Of a DNA stretch of 64,000 nt, positions 48,640-59,359 are shown in pieces (the first letter of the stretch is position 1; every line of letters starts with the position of its first letter). Origin of the DNA: Cristatella mucedo (Eukaryota; Bryozoa; Phylactolaemata; Cristatellidae); NCBI GenBank assembly GCA_009760855.2, contig WPIO01000102.1, positions 746,001 through 810,000 of the forward strand, written 5' to 3'. The notes under the pieces were generated by a model, which saw only the letters and a program-made list of their open reading frames with translations, did no database searches and was not told the origin of the DNA. A program made the position numbers and the translations under genes.

Positions 48640-49590
48640 TGATTGTTTTCTAATAATGTTCATTGTAATTATATGAAACCGTTATTATTATCACGGCACA
48701 ATTGTTTTTGATGATTCTAGTGCTGTTTGTGCTGTTTTGTTTATTTTTGTGTTAATTTAATGATGACAGAAGGTATCAAGATGTTCGTGCGTTGGGATCT
48801 TTTTTTAGGGAAAGTTATTTGGTCATTATTTTTTACATATCTGATGGCTTTTTGTGTCTAAAATTTCATGATTTATGATTAGCTCTAGGTTGATTATTTA
48901 GTTATGAGCTAAAATTTTTTTGTGCTTTATTTGTGGGGTATCTGAGCAATTTTTTTCAAGATAATTATGTTATTACAGCATTTTTTGCTTTATCTTTTCT
49001 GGCTGAATGAAGTCATAGACTTGTTAGATATGCAGGTGTTTAAACCATTATTTTATCATGTGACAATTTAATAAAATAATAATCTGTTGATCAATTTTGT
49101 TACTTTGGACTACTTGTCATTCTGGTATTGTTTTTATGTGGCAGATTTGCTATATTTTTGGAGCGATTTTTACTCTTGTTGCCATGATATGATTTCTGCT
49201 ATCTGTGGGCCATTTTTATAAAAAATTAATCAGGTATTTTGTTTGATTTGCCTAGGTATCGCCTTTCATTTTATACTTCTTGGTAGAGAATTTTGTAATT
49301 GCATGGAAGATTTTTCCAAGTCATCTTTAAAGTAAATTATTATATTGCAAAAGCATTACTTGCTTGATTTGCACAACTTGAGATTTTGATTGGATGGGAT
49401 TTTTATTGTTAATATTGGTAGTAATTTTTTTGCAATTTTTTAATTTAGAGCTATTTATGCCCCGTTGTTTCATGGTATGACAATCTTGCAATCTTTCTTT
49501 TCGCTACACTAAAGATGAAAGCTAGATTGTAGTTGATCGGCTATAAATATTCTAAATTGTGCGCAGTTGAAAGGTTGTTTTTCTTAACTA
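48640..49590. other. Long non-coding gap
   Basis: About 950 T/G-rich bases between ispA and ispDF, which read toward each other. Hydrophobic short frames here are by-products of T-rich DNA. No gene or RNA recognised. Confidence 0.5.
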
Positions 49591-50811
49591 TTATTCCTCC
49601 GCAGTACATGGAATAGATATTGTTACTATTGCCTCTGCTGCCATGCCATCGCCCCTGCCTAAGAAACCCATTTTCTCTGTGGTTTTCCCTTTAATATTAA
49701 CTCTATTTGGTTTGATGTTTAATATTTCCGCTATTCTGTTGGTCATGATTTCCCTGTATTCAGATATTCTTGGTTTTTCGCAAATTATGTTAATATCTAG
49801 ATTGTTAATTTTGGCATTTTTTGCCCTAGCTAGCTGTGCTACTTTTTCTAGAAAGAAAGAAGAGTCTTGATTTTTCCATTGCGGATCTTGATCGGAAAAA
49901 TGCCAGCCTATATCTTTTGCTCCGATCGAGCCCAAAATTGCATCTGTTATGCAGTGCAAAACTAAATCTGCATCTGAATGTCCAATGAGCTTAAATGGAT
50001 GCATAACTTCTATGCCGCCAAGTTTGATTGTGTTTTCTGGGCCGAGATTTTGGGTGTCAAATTTATGAAAATCAACTCCAAGTCCTGTTCTTGTTTCCAT
50101 CACAGATTCTTCGCCGTTTTTTGCCAAATGGCCTAATGCTCGTTCGTAGTCTTCATCTGTTGTTATTTTAAAATTATTGTGAGAGCCAGGAATTATTGCC
50201 ACATCCATGCCAGCATATTCACTTAAGGAGGCATCATCGGTAAAGGTTTTATCTTGATTTGCTGCGTGTTGTTTGGTAATGTTTTGATATAAGAAGCCCT
50301 GCGGCGTTTGTGCTAACCATAAATCACTGCGATCTACTGTCCATAAAACACTTCCACCTTGGCATTTTTTAATGGTATCGTTGGCAGGAATGGCAGGAAT
50401 GGCGGCTGGCGAAATATCTAGTTGGCGTACAATTGAGGAGATGATTTTTTTTGTTACAAATGGCCTGCAAACGTCATGAATTAGTACTTTTTTTACCTCT
50501 CTATCTTTTAAAGATTCCAGTCCCAATCTAACAGAATCTTGTCTTCTTTCTCCGCCAATTACTGGCGGCAGAATATCCAAATCTCCAATCATTTCTCTAT
50601 ATAGCTCTAGATCATCTTTGTGAATAACAACCAAAACATCATCAATTTCATCATGATTTAAAAAAGATAAAACAGTTCTACGCAAAATAGACATGCTGCC
50701 AAGTTGTGTGTATTGTTTTGGCACATCGTGACTAGAAGTCATGCGGCTGCCCCTGCCAGCTGCAACTATTATTGCTACAACTGCTCTGGATAGAATTGAA
50801 TCTTGAATCAT
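49591..50811 (-). CDS. ispDF: Bifunctional IspD/IspF enzyme of the MEP pathway
   Basis: A fusion of 2-C-methyl-D-erythritol 4-phosphate cytidylyltransferase (IspD, residues about 8-235) and 2-C-methyl-D-erythritol 2,4-cyclodiphosphate synthase (IspF, residues about 245-404), as known from many Alphaproteobacteria. IspD shows AIIVAAGRGSRMTSSHDVPK, VLIHDVCRPFV and AIPANDTIKKC; IspF shows TGLGVDFHKFD, LIGHSDADLVLHCITDAILG, DIGWHFSDQDPQWK and KGKTTEKMGFLGRGDGMAAE. Catalytic Lys, Arg and metal-binding Asp/His are present. The length of 406 residues is normal for the fusion. Confidence 0.96.
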   Translation of the reverse strand: MIQDSILSRAVVAIIVAAGRGSRMTSSHDVPKQYTQLGSMSILRRTVLSFLNHDEIDDVLVVIHKDDLELYREMIGDLDILPPVIGGERRQDSVRLGLESLKDREVKKVLIHDVCRPFVTKKIISSIVRQLDISPAAIPAIPANDTIKKCQGGSVLWTVDRSDLWLAQTPQGFLYQNITKQHAANQDKTFTDDASLSEYAGMDVAIIPGSHNNFKITTDEDYERALGHLAKNGEESVMETRTGLGVDFHKFDTQNLGPENTIKLGGIEVMHPFKLIGHSDADLVLHCITDAILGSIGAKDIGWHFSDQDPQWKNQDSSFFLEKVAQLARAKNAKINNLDINIICEKPRISEYREIMTNRIAEILNIKPNRVNIKGKTTEKMGFLGRGDGMAAEAIVTISIPCTAEE

Positions 50812-51400
50812 AAGTCATAATAATTATATGCAAATATTTTTCTGCTATTTTTTTTAGGGCTTATTTGTTATTTACAATATTTTTATTTTTTACTTTCATG
50901 GTCAAACTATCAAGGCATGATTGTTTATTTTTTAACAAACATTGCAACAAAAAACAGCATTTATGAAAATAGCGTTAAATTGCTAATGGCATAAATTTTC
51001 AAGTGTGTAAAATCTCTGCTGCAATTTTAATGATATGATAAATATGCTATATTTTCTATTATGAAGAGGCTGCATTGTTGATGGCAGAGGATTGTGACAT
51101 AGTATTGATGATTTTTGTTACTTTATGTTAAGCTTTTCAGAATTTATTGATAGCTGAACCAATTAATGCAATTGCTGTATCCTGCTTTAACGCTGGGTTA
51201 CGAAGTAATAAGCACCATGTTAAGTGATTAATTATTAATGCTGTAGTGATTTTACTTCACTTAATTCTTATTTTTGCTATATCTGATGCTATTGTTTTTC
51301 TGACTGTTTAATTAAGAACCGCATGAATTTTGTAGTTGATATTTATCGTTTATGCATTATTAAGATATATGTTAATGGATTATTATTTATAGGAAAATTT
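50812..51400. other. Non-coding gap between divergent genes
   Basis: About 590 T/G-rich bases. The reading frame of the next gene is open from 51323, but I place its start at 51401. Nothing else recognised. Confidence 0.45.
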
Positions 51401-53089
51401 ATGAAAAAAGTTATTCTGAAAAAAGTTATTCAAAGTAAATTCAAAGCGCGTTCTGGTGGTGTAGATGGCAGTGTAGATGAGCTTGCTGCAGCACCTACGG
51501 TGGTTGCAGGGGCAGAGGGCGGCACTGAAGCACCGATTTACTTATCTAGTGCACAAAGGTTGCCGTTGGCGTCAGAGTCTTTTTGGAATGCAAAGCCTTT
51601 GACTGCTACTGACGGAAATATATTCTTGCCATCTTTAAATAACGCATTGCTAAATCCACCACAATTTGATAATGATTTCAAAAGGCAGGAATTTGCAACA
51701 ATGTTGGCTAATTTGTTCGGGAGCTTAGAAGCATATCATAGGAATTTAGATTGTTTCTTGTCGGACTCTCAATACTTTCTCTCGGGATACTCGATAGTTT
51801 ATGATCCATGGCGGAATAGCAAATTGTCAGAATTCTTTGCAGATCGAAACAAGTTAGATAGAGAACTGGAATGTATTAAAGATCTTCTCCAGACTTACAT
51901 TAGAATTAATCAAAACAGCCAATCAGAGAATGATGCCGTTAAATGGTGCCGTGCCATGCTGGAGCCTTTGAACGAGAAATTGGGGCGTATTCATATGTTG
52001 CAATTGAATGATATGAAGAAATTTATTGCTAGTGTTGTGGCCAGTGTCGAGCAGGCATTCTTTTTACTGGCAGACAACATGCAGTCGCATGATGTTGAAA
52101 CGGCGGAGATATTAAGGTCTTGCTGTGATGTTTTAAGAATGGATTTTGATGGGCAAATTTTTTGCCATATCTTGCATGAGATCTCTAGTATGTTTAATAG
52201 TTTTATTTATGAGAAGAATAAGGTTGAAGAATTTACTGATTACAGTGGTGAGAATTTGATTGATAATTTCATGTTATTGATGAGTGATGTAAGCAGTATT
52301 AAGAATTTTGATTGCGACAATCTTTTGGATAATTGTCTTATTATGCAAGAACAATGCAATAGGTTTTTATTTGTGACTGCTTTGGCTTTAAAGGCTTGCG
52401 ATATTGATCTTTTTCGGAAAAAAATATTATCAATTCATTTACTAGATAGGCGCCTTGCAGTGTTGGCTGATGTGTATAAAGCAGAACAAAATCCAAATCT
52501 AAGTATTTCAAACCAAATTCTTGTGTTTCCAAAGCTTTCTAGGCTTGCTATTAATCTTGAAAGAAGTTTCACTGCATTACGGAAATTTTCTCTTAATGCC
52601 GATAAGTCTTCTGCATATAGATTGAGTGATAGAGAAATACAAGATTGTAAATTATTGGCAGAAACGATAAGCAGCAGAGTTAAAAATATAAAGCAAGTTT
52701 CATCTACCAGAGCTGTGTTTCAAGCACAATCTACTAAAAAGCGCGTAGAAATTACCCCTTTGGCTGATCATGTTCCTTGGGCAGGTGCCGCATCATCAAA
52801 TGCAGCATCTTCTAGCGATTTTGGTAGTATAAATATAGCTAAATTGTCTCAAGCTCCTGCAGACACTTCTGTACACAATTGTTTGCCAGCTTTGTCCATT
52901 GCTATAGTGCGACCGATGATTCGTGAACCTGTTGTATTGTCTCTCGCTGCACCATCAAGCAGAACTTCTAATAATTCAATGCTGCAAAGTCAGCCTGCGT
53001 CTACTGCTATCGCTGCACCATCAACAAGCATATCTTCTAATGATTTAGTCAGTCGTGATCAATTTAGTGCAGGTGTTCGACGGTTATGA
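51401..53089 (+). CDS. Hypothetical protein of 562 residues, possible effector
   Basis: I start it at the ATG at 51401, seven bases after AGGA, the best ribosome site for this frame; the frame is open to an ATG at 51323 but the extra part reads like T-rich non-coding DNA. The N-terminus is basic (MKKVILKKVIQSKFKARSGG), then a Gly/Ala-rich stretch, then a mostly helical body (residues about 70-450) with many Leu, Asp and Cys, and a Ser/Ala/Pro-rich, probably disordered tail (from about 465: AAPSSRTSNNS, STAIAAPSTSISSND) ending SAGVRRL. No family, signal peptide or membrane segment is recognised. The layout (globular body plus disordered, basic-ended tail) would suit a type IV effector, which is inference. 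A 23-codon frame overlaps its stop (ATGA at 53086). Confidence 0.65.
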   Translation: MKKVILKKVIQSKFKARSGGVDGSVDELAAAPTVVAGAEGGTEAPIYLSSAQRLPLASESFWNAKPLTATDGNIFLPSLNNALLNPPQFDNDFKRQEFATMLANLFGSLEAYHRNLDCFLSDSQYFLSGYSIVYDPWRNSKLSEFFADRNKLDRELECIKDLLQTYIRINQNSQSENDAVKWCRAMLEPLNEKLGRIHMLQLNDMKKFIASVVASVEQAFFLLADNMQSHDVETAEILRSCCDVLRMDFDGQIFCHILHEISSMFNSFIYEKNKVEEFTDYSGENLIDNFMLLMSDVSSIKNFDCDNLLDNCLIMQEQCNRFLFVTALALKACDIDLFRKKILSIHLLDRRLAVLADVYKAEQNPNLSISNQILVFPKLSRLAINLERSFTALRKFSLNADKSSAYRLSDREIQDCKLLAETISSRVKNIKQVSSTRAVFQAQSTKKRVEITPLADHVPWAGAASSNAASSSDFGSINIAKLSQAPADTSVHNCLPALSIAIVRPMIREPVVLSLAAPSSRTSNNSMLQSQPASTAIAAPSTSISSNDLVSRDQFSAGVRRL

Positions 53090-54282
53090 AACCTTACTCT
53101 CGGGATGCGCTGGAGCTTCGCATTCAATACGGCATTTCAGAGCTTCCAGAGCTTTGAATACCAAAAAGAGCCAGATAAAGTCCTGAAAGGTTTAAAGATA
53201 CTCTCAATGCCTACATTAGCATTAGTCAAAATAGTCCATCAGAGCATGTTGTTATGGTGGGTTATTGCAACTCTATCGCTCTTCCAGCTTGCCTAGTGCT
53301 ATGGTTAAGCAATTAGTGCGGGCTTCTAATGGCAATAGTTTTGTAATTGTTTTGCCGGATTTTTCGCCGTTGATAATAACGCTGCTTCGTTATTGGCAAG
53401 AAGCATGCCTCGTTGCCATAAATAATTCACTGGAGGGGAAATCTATGTGATCTGTGGCAGAACTTTTTGCCAAGATATGGGCTGCTGCTATAGATCTGGC
53501 AAGAGGTTTACTTCTGGATCTTTGGCGGTATTTTTTTGCAAGTATTGGTTTTTCGCCATGGGTTATATGGATCAGATAATTTAGTGCAAATGGATATTTT
53601 CTTCTGGATAGAGCCGCAATATTAGTTTGTATCATGCCCATGAGGCACAGATTTTTGCAGCAATATATGGTAAAATGCATTCAGATAAAAAACCCAATTT
53701 CTGATTGCATGGCGGTTGGGTTTGTGGATTTGGTAAATATAGGATAGGGCCAAAGTGGTAATTTTTTCACTACTTCAGCGGCTAATTTGCCATTTTTTGG
53801 TTATGATTTTGGCGGTGAAGTTAAATATTGCTTTGCAGCATTCAGTTATTTCTATGTGGAGATTTTTTGATAGATAATTGCATGGCTAGGTATTTTGTGA
53901 GGGCTGATTTGTCACATATTATGAACTTTTTGCTTTGTTAATGAAAAGAAAAATGAATCATATGCAAGATAAAATTACAATTATTTTTATTAACAGCAAT
54001 TCTGGTGTTGGCGGCTTGTTTTTTAATTTAATTTTAGAATTTATTCTAAAACCGCGTGAAACATTCATTCCGTGGGCACAGCAGATCAGGCTATTGCACT
54101 TTTAAAATGCATTTTGGCGATACAAAAATTAGCAATTTGCATCATGATATGGTGCGATATTTATCATGACTACATCAATTATGTCATTATGGTTTGTTGC
54201 TTGTTTGGTTTAAGTGTGGCTTTTGCTTGCAGTTAAATAATTTAAAGCAGTTGAAGTTGTGATTTTGTATATAAATGCAATT
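53090..54282. other. Long gap, probably holding a decayed gene
   Basis: In one + strand frame the stretch 53265-53750 is open except for TGA at 53448-53450 and a TAA near 53577, with protein-like content (NGNSFVIVLPDFSPLIITLL, SVAELFAKIWAAAIDLARGL, RAAILVCIMPMRHRFLQQYM). This looks like a hydrophobic protein gene broken by stops, but I do not recognise its family. From 53.75 to 54.28 kb I see nothing. Confidence 0.35.
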
Positions 54283-55545
54283 TTAGCTTGATGTGCTATA
54301 ATTGCTTATTATTGTTTTTTGTTGTGGTATTATTTTGGGTGAATGATTTGGCTGGCTTTGTTTGGCTTGTGGCTTTATTGTTAAAATAGTTAATATAATG
54401 ATAGCTGTGGAGAGGCTAAATATTGAAATGGTGGCTATTTTTTGTGTAAAATATGTTGAAATCAGACCCAATATTATAAACATTGCCGCATTAATTGTAG
54501 AATAAAATGTTCCCACAACGGAATCTATAGATGCACGAATATTGTTGCTTGCAAGTTGTGATATTTTATAGTTAATTCCTATTGTTATCAGTGGAAAGAC
54601 TGCATAGTAAGCAGCAAAGCAAAAAATGCTGTAATAATTGTATATCACTGCACTGAATATCATGATAATATTGGCAATCAACATGTATTTTTTAGCGTTA
54701 AGATTTAATATTTTAGATCTGGCATTTATCATTAAGGCCAGTACAATAATTAATGAAAATAGATAACTGGCAGAATAAATTAGTGCCATAGTTGAGGGTT
54801 GAATGGCAAGATCTATCATTAAAAGCTTGTTAGAATCTGCGGCCATGATATATGTAGAGTAATTGGCGGCTCCTAGTGCACATAATAGCATGATTTGTTT
54901 GTTTTGTGAGATGGTGGCAATGGATTGTTTTGCAATTTTTGCGATTGTTTTGCTGTGATTTACCTCCACCCCAGTATATTGTTTTTTGTAGGGCATTAAA
55001 AATAATACAATTGGCAGATGGAAAATTAGCATAATTATTATGCTTGCTAAAAAAACCGAGTCAAATCCCCCACTTTTATATATAAAAGATTGCACAATGC
55101 CGGCAGCAATGGCAGCAATATTGGTTGCAAAGAGCTTTACGGTTTCCATTTGAGGGAAGAGGGAAGTTTTTTCTGCTTGCTGTAAATTGTTATAAATATA
55201 AGCTTCTGTTTTGGTTGTTATACAGGCCTTGCCCAGCCCCAGTATTGCGGCTCCTGCTAGAAGACTAGAACTTGATTTGCTGACAATCCAAAGCGCAATG
55301 CCGCAAGATTTTAAAATTATGCCACCAGCCATAATGTAATGGGGGCCATATTTATCTGCCAAGTTGCCAGAAAAATGTTCAAAACCAGCCTTGATAATTT
55401 CTTGCATTGCAAGGGCTATGCATACCGCTAAAGTTGATGAATCGTTTAGCTTCATTGCTGGAATTAAGAACGATTGAGCTAAGACAAATTTTTCAAAAAA
55501 ACTGTGTAAAAGTGTGGCAAGGGCAATTTTATTTTCGGATGTCAT
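54283..55545 (-). CDS. Major facilitator superfamily transporter
   Basis: A 420-residue protein with about twelve hydrophobic segments. The loop after segment 2 reads FEHFSGNLADKYGPHYIMAG, a motif A variant (G-x-LAD-x-x-G). Between the halves lies a Lys-rich loop (MPYKKQYTGVEVNHSKTIAK). It shares the place and wording of TEAYIYNNLQQAEKTSLFPQ with the carrier at 8030-9217 (EAYIYDALKLEKQENHFPK), so they are distant paralogues. The C-terminal tail is hydrophilic and Gln/Pro-rich. Substrate unknown. Confidence 0.87.
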   Translation of the reverse strand: MTSENKIALATLLHSFFEKFVLAQSFLIPAMKLNDSSTLAVCIALAMQEIIKAGFEHFSGNLADKYGPHYIMAGGIILKSCGIALWIVSKSSSSLLAGAAILGLGKACITTKTEAYIYNNLQQAEKTSLFPQMETVKLFATNIAAIAAGIVQSFIYKSGGFDSVFLASIIIMLIFHLPIVLFLMPYKKQYTGVEVNHSKTIAKIAKQSIATISQNKQIMLLCALGAANYSTYIMAADSNKLLMIDLAIQPSTMALIYSASYLFSLIIVLALMINARSKILNLNAKKYMLIANIIMIFSAVIYNYYSIFCFAAYYAVFPLITIGINYKISQLASNNIRASIDSVVGTFYSTINAAMFIILGLISTYFTQKIATISIFSLSTAIIILTILTIKPQAKQSQPNHSPKIIPQQKTIISNYSTSS

Positions 55546-55667
55546 TGTCTTGATAACTTAACAACAATAAATAGCATGACCGTAATCGCGGTTTTTTAGT
55601 TTTGCAGCACGGCAGCCTAGGTTAAAATATGCATAGCTGTATTCTTACCTTTCTTGATAGTTTTTTT

Positions 55668-56018
55668 CTAAGAATTTGCTGTATAGTTTCGGCTGTGGCT
55701 TGGCAATTGCACTTCAAGTCCATCCAATTCTGGCTTCATGATAACTTGACAGCCAAGACGAGAGGTTTTTGTTAGGCCAAAGGCCAAATCTAGCATATCT
55801 TCCTCGTCTTCTGATGTTGGTTGGGTTTTTTTAACTTTGTCATACCATTCTGGTGTTAAAATGACGTGACATGTAGAGCAAGCCAAAGAACCCTCGCAAG
55901 CACCTTCTAAGTCTATGTCGTTTTGATGGGCAACTTCCAAAAGTGACATATTAATTTTAGCATCTATAGCTTTTACTGTACCATCTTTTTGTTTAAAATT
56001 AACCTTTACCGTTTCCAT
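55668..56018 (-). CDS. fdx: [2Fe-2S] ferredoxin, adrenodoxin/ISC type
   Basis: An electron carrier that supplies electrons for Fe-S cluster assembly on IscU. The 116-residue product has the four cluster Cys in [10 protein letters not shown]...LGCQV ([14 protein letters not shown] near residues 40-53 and SRLGCQVIM near 87), with the adrenodoxin-type spacing C-x5-C-x2-C-x(about 37)-C, and the acidic partner-binding helix [15 protein letters not shown]. It stands alone; iscS, iscU, hscA and hscB are not in the window. The A-type carrier at 59.4-59.7 kb is functionally linked. Confidence 0.93.
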   Translation of the reverse strand: METVKVNFKQKDGTVKAIDAKINMSLLEVAHQNDIDLEGACEGSLACSTCHVILTPEWYDKVKKTQPTSEDEEDMLDLAFGLTKTSRLGCQVIMKPELDGLEVQLPSHSRNYTANS

Positions 56019-56441
56019 AAAAAATATTGATAAATTCAGCAGAAATGTTTATACTTACAAAGTTTTTTGCACTTCTCTTTGCTTAAATTTAAAATGCAAC
56101 AACCATTATATTTAGAGATTATTTTTGTTAATTCTTTCGCAATTTTGAGGCTTGTTTATACAGATAAATTTGCGATATGATGTAGATTTATTGCAGATGT
56201 GCGTTTTATGGCTAATTTATCTATTATGTCTGTATGTTTTTGTTCTAAGAAAAGAGGTCTCAGAAAGTTAATGCTGTTATGCTTGGATTAACAATAGCGT
56301 CATAGGATAGTGGTTTGCGATAAGCTTTAATAAATATAGTTTATTGCTTGAAAATTATAATTATTCATAAGGATTAGTGGTTTTGATTTGGTGGGTGGCT
56401 AATTCGCCTAAATCAGTCAACTAAAAGTTATATTTATAACA
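56019..56441. other. Non-coding gap between divergent fdx and cysS
   Basis: About 420 T-rich bases; no confident promoter or other element. Confidence 0.45.
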
Positions 56442-58754
56442 ATGCAGCTATCGTTTTTTAACACTATATCAGGAAAAAAAGAGATCTTCAAGCCCTATCA
56501 AAAAGATCACATCAAGATGTATGTTTGTGGGCCTACGGTTTACAGCAGACCCCATGTTGGTAATCTGCGCAGCGTGGTGTGTTACGATTTACTATATAGA
56601 TTACTGCGGTATTGCTATCCTAAGGCTACATATGTAAGAAATATCACAGATGTTGACGACAAAATAATTAACGCCAGTTTAGAAAGCGATTTATCTATAG
56701 GTGAAATTACCAAACTTTATGCAGATTATTTTACTGCAGATTGTGAGTTTTTAAACTGTTTAGAGCCAGATATTCAGCCAAAAGCCACAGAGGAAATTGA
56801 GTCAATGATTGCTTTAATTCGGCAGTTAATTGATCGTGAGTTTGCCTATTTGTCGGGGGGGAATGTTTTGTTTTCTGTGAAGAAATTTAAGGATTACGGT
56901 GCCCTTTCTGGCAAAAAATTAGATGAATTAATTACTGGCATTAGAGTTGCAACGGCACATTATAAGCACGATGAATGTGATTTTGTGCTATGGAAGCCTG
57001 CAGATAAAAATAATGGAGAATTGGGCTGGGAAAGTCCGTTTGGCTATGGTCGTCCTGGCTGGCATATTGAATGTTCTGCCATGAGTACTAAATATTTGGG
57101 TGAAAATTTTGATATTCATGGCGGTGGTATAGATTTACAGTTTCCACATCATGAAAATGAAATTGCCCAAAGTGTTTGCGCAAGTGATAGTTGTAGTTTT
57201 GCCAAATATTGGATCCATAATGGCTTTTTGACCATCGATGGTGTTAAAATGAGCAAATCTTTAGGAAATATCACAACAGTAGGAGATTTGCAGCAAATTT
57301 ATTGCGGAGCGACAATTAGGATGGCACTGTTAAGTGCGGACTACGGCAAGCCGTTGGATTTGACCGATGAAATTTTACACAATTGTGCAGAATCTTTAGC
57401 TAAATTTGCCCATATTTTGCTAGAAAATTTTTCTAGCTTGAATCTTTCCGATGCATACAAACTAGATGATTTGTTGTTGTCTTTTTTATGTGATGACTTG
57501 AATTTTACCAAATATCAGGCCATGATGTTTTCCTTGTGGAAAGATGCCAGAGACACAAACAACGATCCAGAAGGTAAGAAAAAAACTCTCCAGAAGTTTT
57601 TTGATGCTGGCAGGTTTATTGGTTTTTGGTCCGATCGTCAATCACTAGAGATTTTATTTTCTGGCGGTCTGCGTATTGCATTAAATATGCCAATTGCTTT
57701 AGGGTCAGAAGGCATAATTACAAAAGCAATTCAAGCTAGAGCAGAACGTAAGAAAAATAAGGATTTCAAGCAAGCAGATGCAATAAGATTAACATTGCAA
57801 GAAAAGGGAATTATGCTTTTAGATCAGGCAAATATTACAACCGCAGAGATAGAAACAGGAGGCAATACTTCTGCGTTGCAACTTGCAGTTTGTAGTCCAA
57901 AAAATTTAGCATTTGCCTTGAAAGATGTTAAAATAAGTTTTTCTGAATCCTTTATTGACATTTCAGCAGAAAATCTGATAATTTATTTAAAAATCATAAA
58001 CAAATTTGGCAACTTATGGGATATTTTTGAGTATTTGGTCGATGATATTGCATCATGCAATTATAATGCTGTTTTGCAGTCCGAAAATTCAACATTTCCA
58101 CAATCTGAAGATATTAATTGTGATGTTAGAGGTGCAGGCAATACAATTTTTTTTGCGAGCCAATCTAATAATATTGATACGCAAATTACTGATACAGAAA
58201 TGGAAAAAATAGTAGCATTAGAGTGTGGTCTGGCCGAATCTGTTGATGGGCCTGAGATGGGTCTTAAATTTTGCATAAATTTAGATAAAGGAATTAGTGA
58301 TATTGGCTGCAATAATGTTATTTTCGATAGCACTAAAACTGTGAATTGTAATACATTATGGCAAAAAATAAACTCTATGGATAATAAGCTATTGGCAGAA
58401 AAAATTGTCACTTTTTCAGCATTTACAAATAGTGAAAAAAGAACGCCAGATGATTTAAAAAATAACATAATTAATGACACGCAGTTTGTGCAAAAGAACA
58501 ATATTGTTGTAACGGGAGAGGAATTAATATGCTATGTTATTGCACTGCAAAGATTAGTCTGTCGTGGCCTTCTTCCTGACCATCTCACAAAAAACAAATT
58601 AAATTTAATGCATTTTGCTGTAATTTCTGGCAGCACTGCAATGGTACTTTCGGCAGCAATAGTGTTGCATTATTATAACTTCAATATAGGCCAAACAAGC
58701 AAGCATAATGTTAGTGGATTGGATTTAATAGAGCTAATTGGTGCATTGCGTTAG
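56442..58754 (+). CDS. cysS: Cysteinyl-tRNA synthetase with an extra C-terminal domain
   Basis: Residues 1 to about 465 are a complete class I cysteinyl-tRNA synthetase, which charges tRNA-Cys: zinc-site Cys29 in MYVCGPTVYSRPHVGNLRS with the HIGH-type motif HVGN, further zinc ligands in HIECSAMS and LQFPHHENEIAQS, the KMSKS loop VKMSKSLGN (near 268), and the C-terminal helix ARAERKKNKDFKQADAIR. The usual length is about 460. Here the frame continues without a break for about 305 residues. The extension has no recognised family in its first 240 residues (acidic, Cys- and Asn-rich) and ends in an ankyrin-like unit, KLNLMHFAVISGSTAMVLSA...SGLDLIELIGAL. A fusion of cysS with a neighbouring effector-like gene is the simplest origin. 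Enzyme call secure, extension unknown. Confidence 0.95.
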   Translation: MQLSFFNTISGKKEIFKPYQKDHIKMYVCGPTVYSRPHVGNLRSVVCYDLLYRLLRYCYPKATYVRNITDVDDKIINASLESDLSIGEITKLYADYFTADCEFLNCLEPDIQPKATEEIESMIALIRQLIDREFAYLSGGNVLFSVKKFKDYGALSGKKLDELITGIRVATAHYKHDECDFVLWKPADKNNGELGWESPFGYGRPGWHIECSAMSTKYLGENFDIHGGGIDLQFPHHENEIAQSVCASDSCSFAKYWIHNGFLTIDGVKMSKSLGNITTVGDLQQIYCGATIRMALLSADYGKPLDLTDEILHNCAESLAKFAHILLENFSSLNLSDAYKLDDLLLSFLCDDLNFTKYQAMMFSLWKDARDTNNDPEGKKKTLQKFFDAGRFIGFWSDRQSLEILFSGGLRIALNMPIALGSEGIITKAIQARAERKKNKDFKQADAIRLTLQEKGIMLLDQANITTAEIETGGNTSALQLAVCSPKNLAFALKDVKISFSESFIDISAENLIIYLKIINKFGNLWDIFEYLVDDIASCNYNAVLQSENSTFPQSEDINCDVRGAGNTIFFASQSNNIDTQITDTEMEKIVALECGLAESVDGPEMGLKFCINLDKGISDIGCNNVIFDSTKTVNCNTLWQKINSMDNKLLAEKIVTFSAFTNSEKRTPDDLKNNIINDTQFVQKNNIVVTGEELICYVIALQRLVCRGLLPDHLTKNKLNLMHFAVISGSTAMVLSAAIVLHYYNFNIGQTSKHNVSGLDLIELIGALR

Positions 58755-59359
58755 TTTGTTCGAATTAAACTTCTGTTTATTGAGCTTACTTGGCATTCGG
58801 ATTGATGTTTGTATTATTGTTATGAGCATATTGCATAATTTCAATGCTTTTATGCATATGATTCAAAATTAATTATTTAGCCAACCAAAATAAGCAATCA
58901 TTGATGTAAATTTTTTTTATTGTTTGCAATGTATCTGTTCATTATTTGACTTTGTCGTTTTAAGATTTTGGCTCTTCGATTGGTGGTAATGTTTTACATA
59001 TTAATCTGTTTATGACAATAATTGCTGACATTTTAGAGTATTATAAATGAAAGAATTTTGTTAATTGTATTGAAAATCATTAGTTGATTTTTTCTTCATT
59101 TTTAATTGTAAATTACAAGTTTCGCCTATCATTAATTTGCACTATAGGGTCTATTTTTTGGCATTTTTGGTTGGCAAAATGCATTTATTGATGTTGCAAA
59201 AACGTAACGATTTATTTGGTACGTTTTTTGTGAATGCTTGTAAGTCTAACTTTTTTATCGATATTATTATTTTTTTAGATGGGAATTATTTTTTGTTATG
59301 CTTTTTTTAAGAATTTTCCAACATTATTTTATTGTCATAATAGCTTGGTTTGTAGAAAA
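58755..59359. other. Non-coding gap between convergent genes
   Basis: About 600 T-rich bases; nothing recognised. Confidence 0.5.

Noticed and set aside
49591-50811. The ispD-ispF fusion as novel
   Set aside because: Bifunctional IspDF is a known arrangement in Alphaproteobacteria and related groups.
53390-53680. A 96-codon minus-strand frame
   Set aside because: It competes with a longer + strand stretch with better protein-like composition; neither is intact, so neither is called as a gene.
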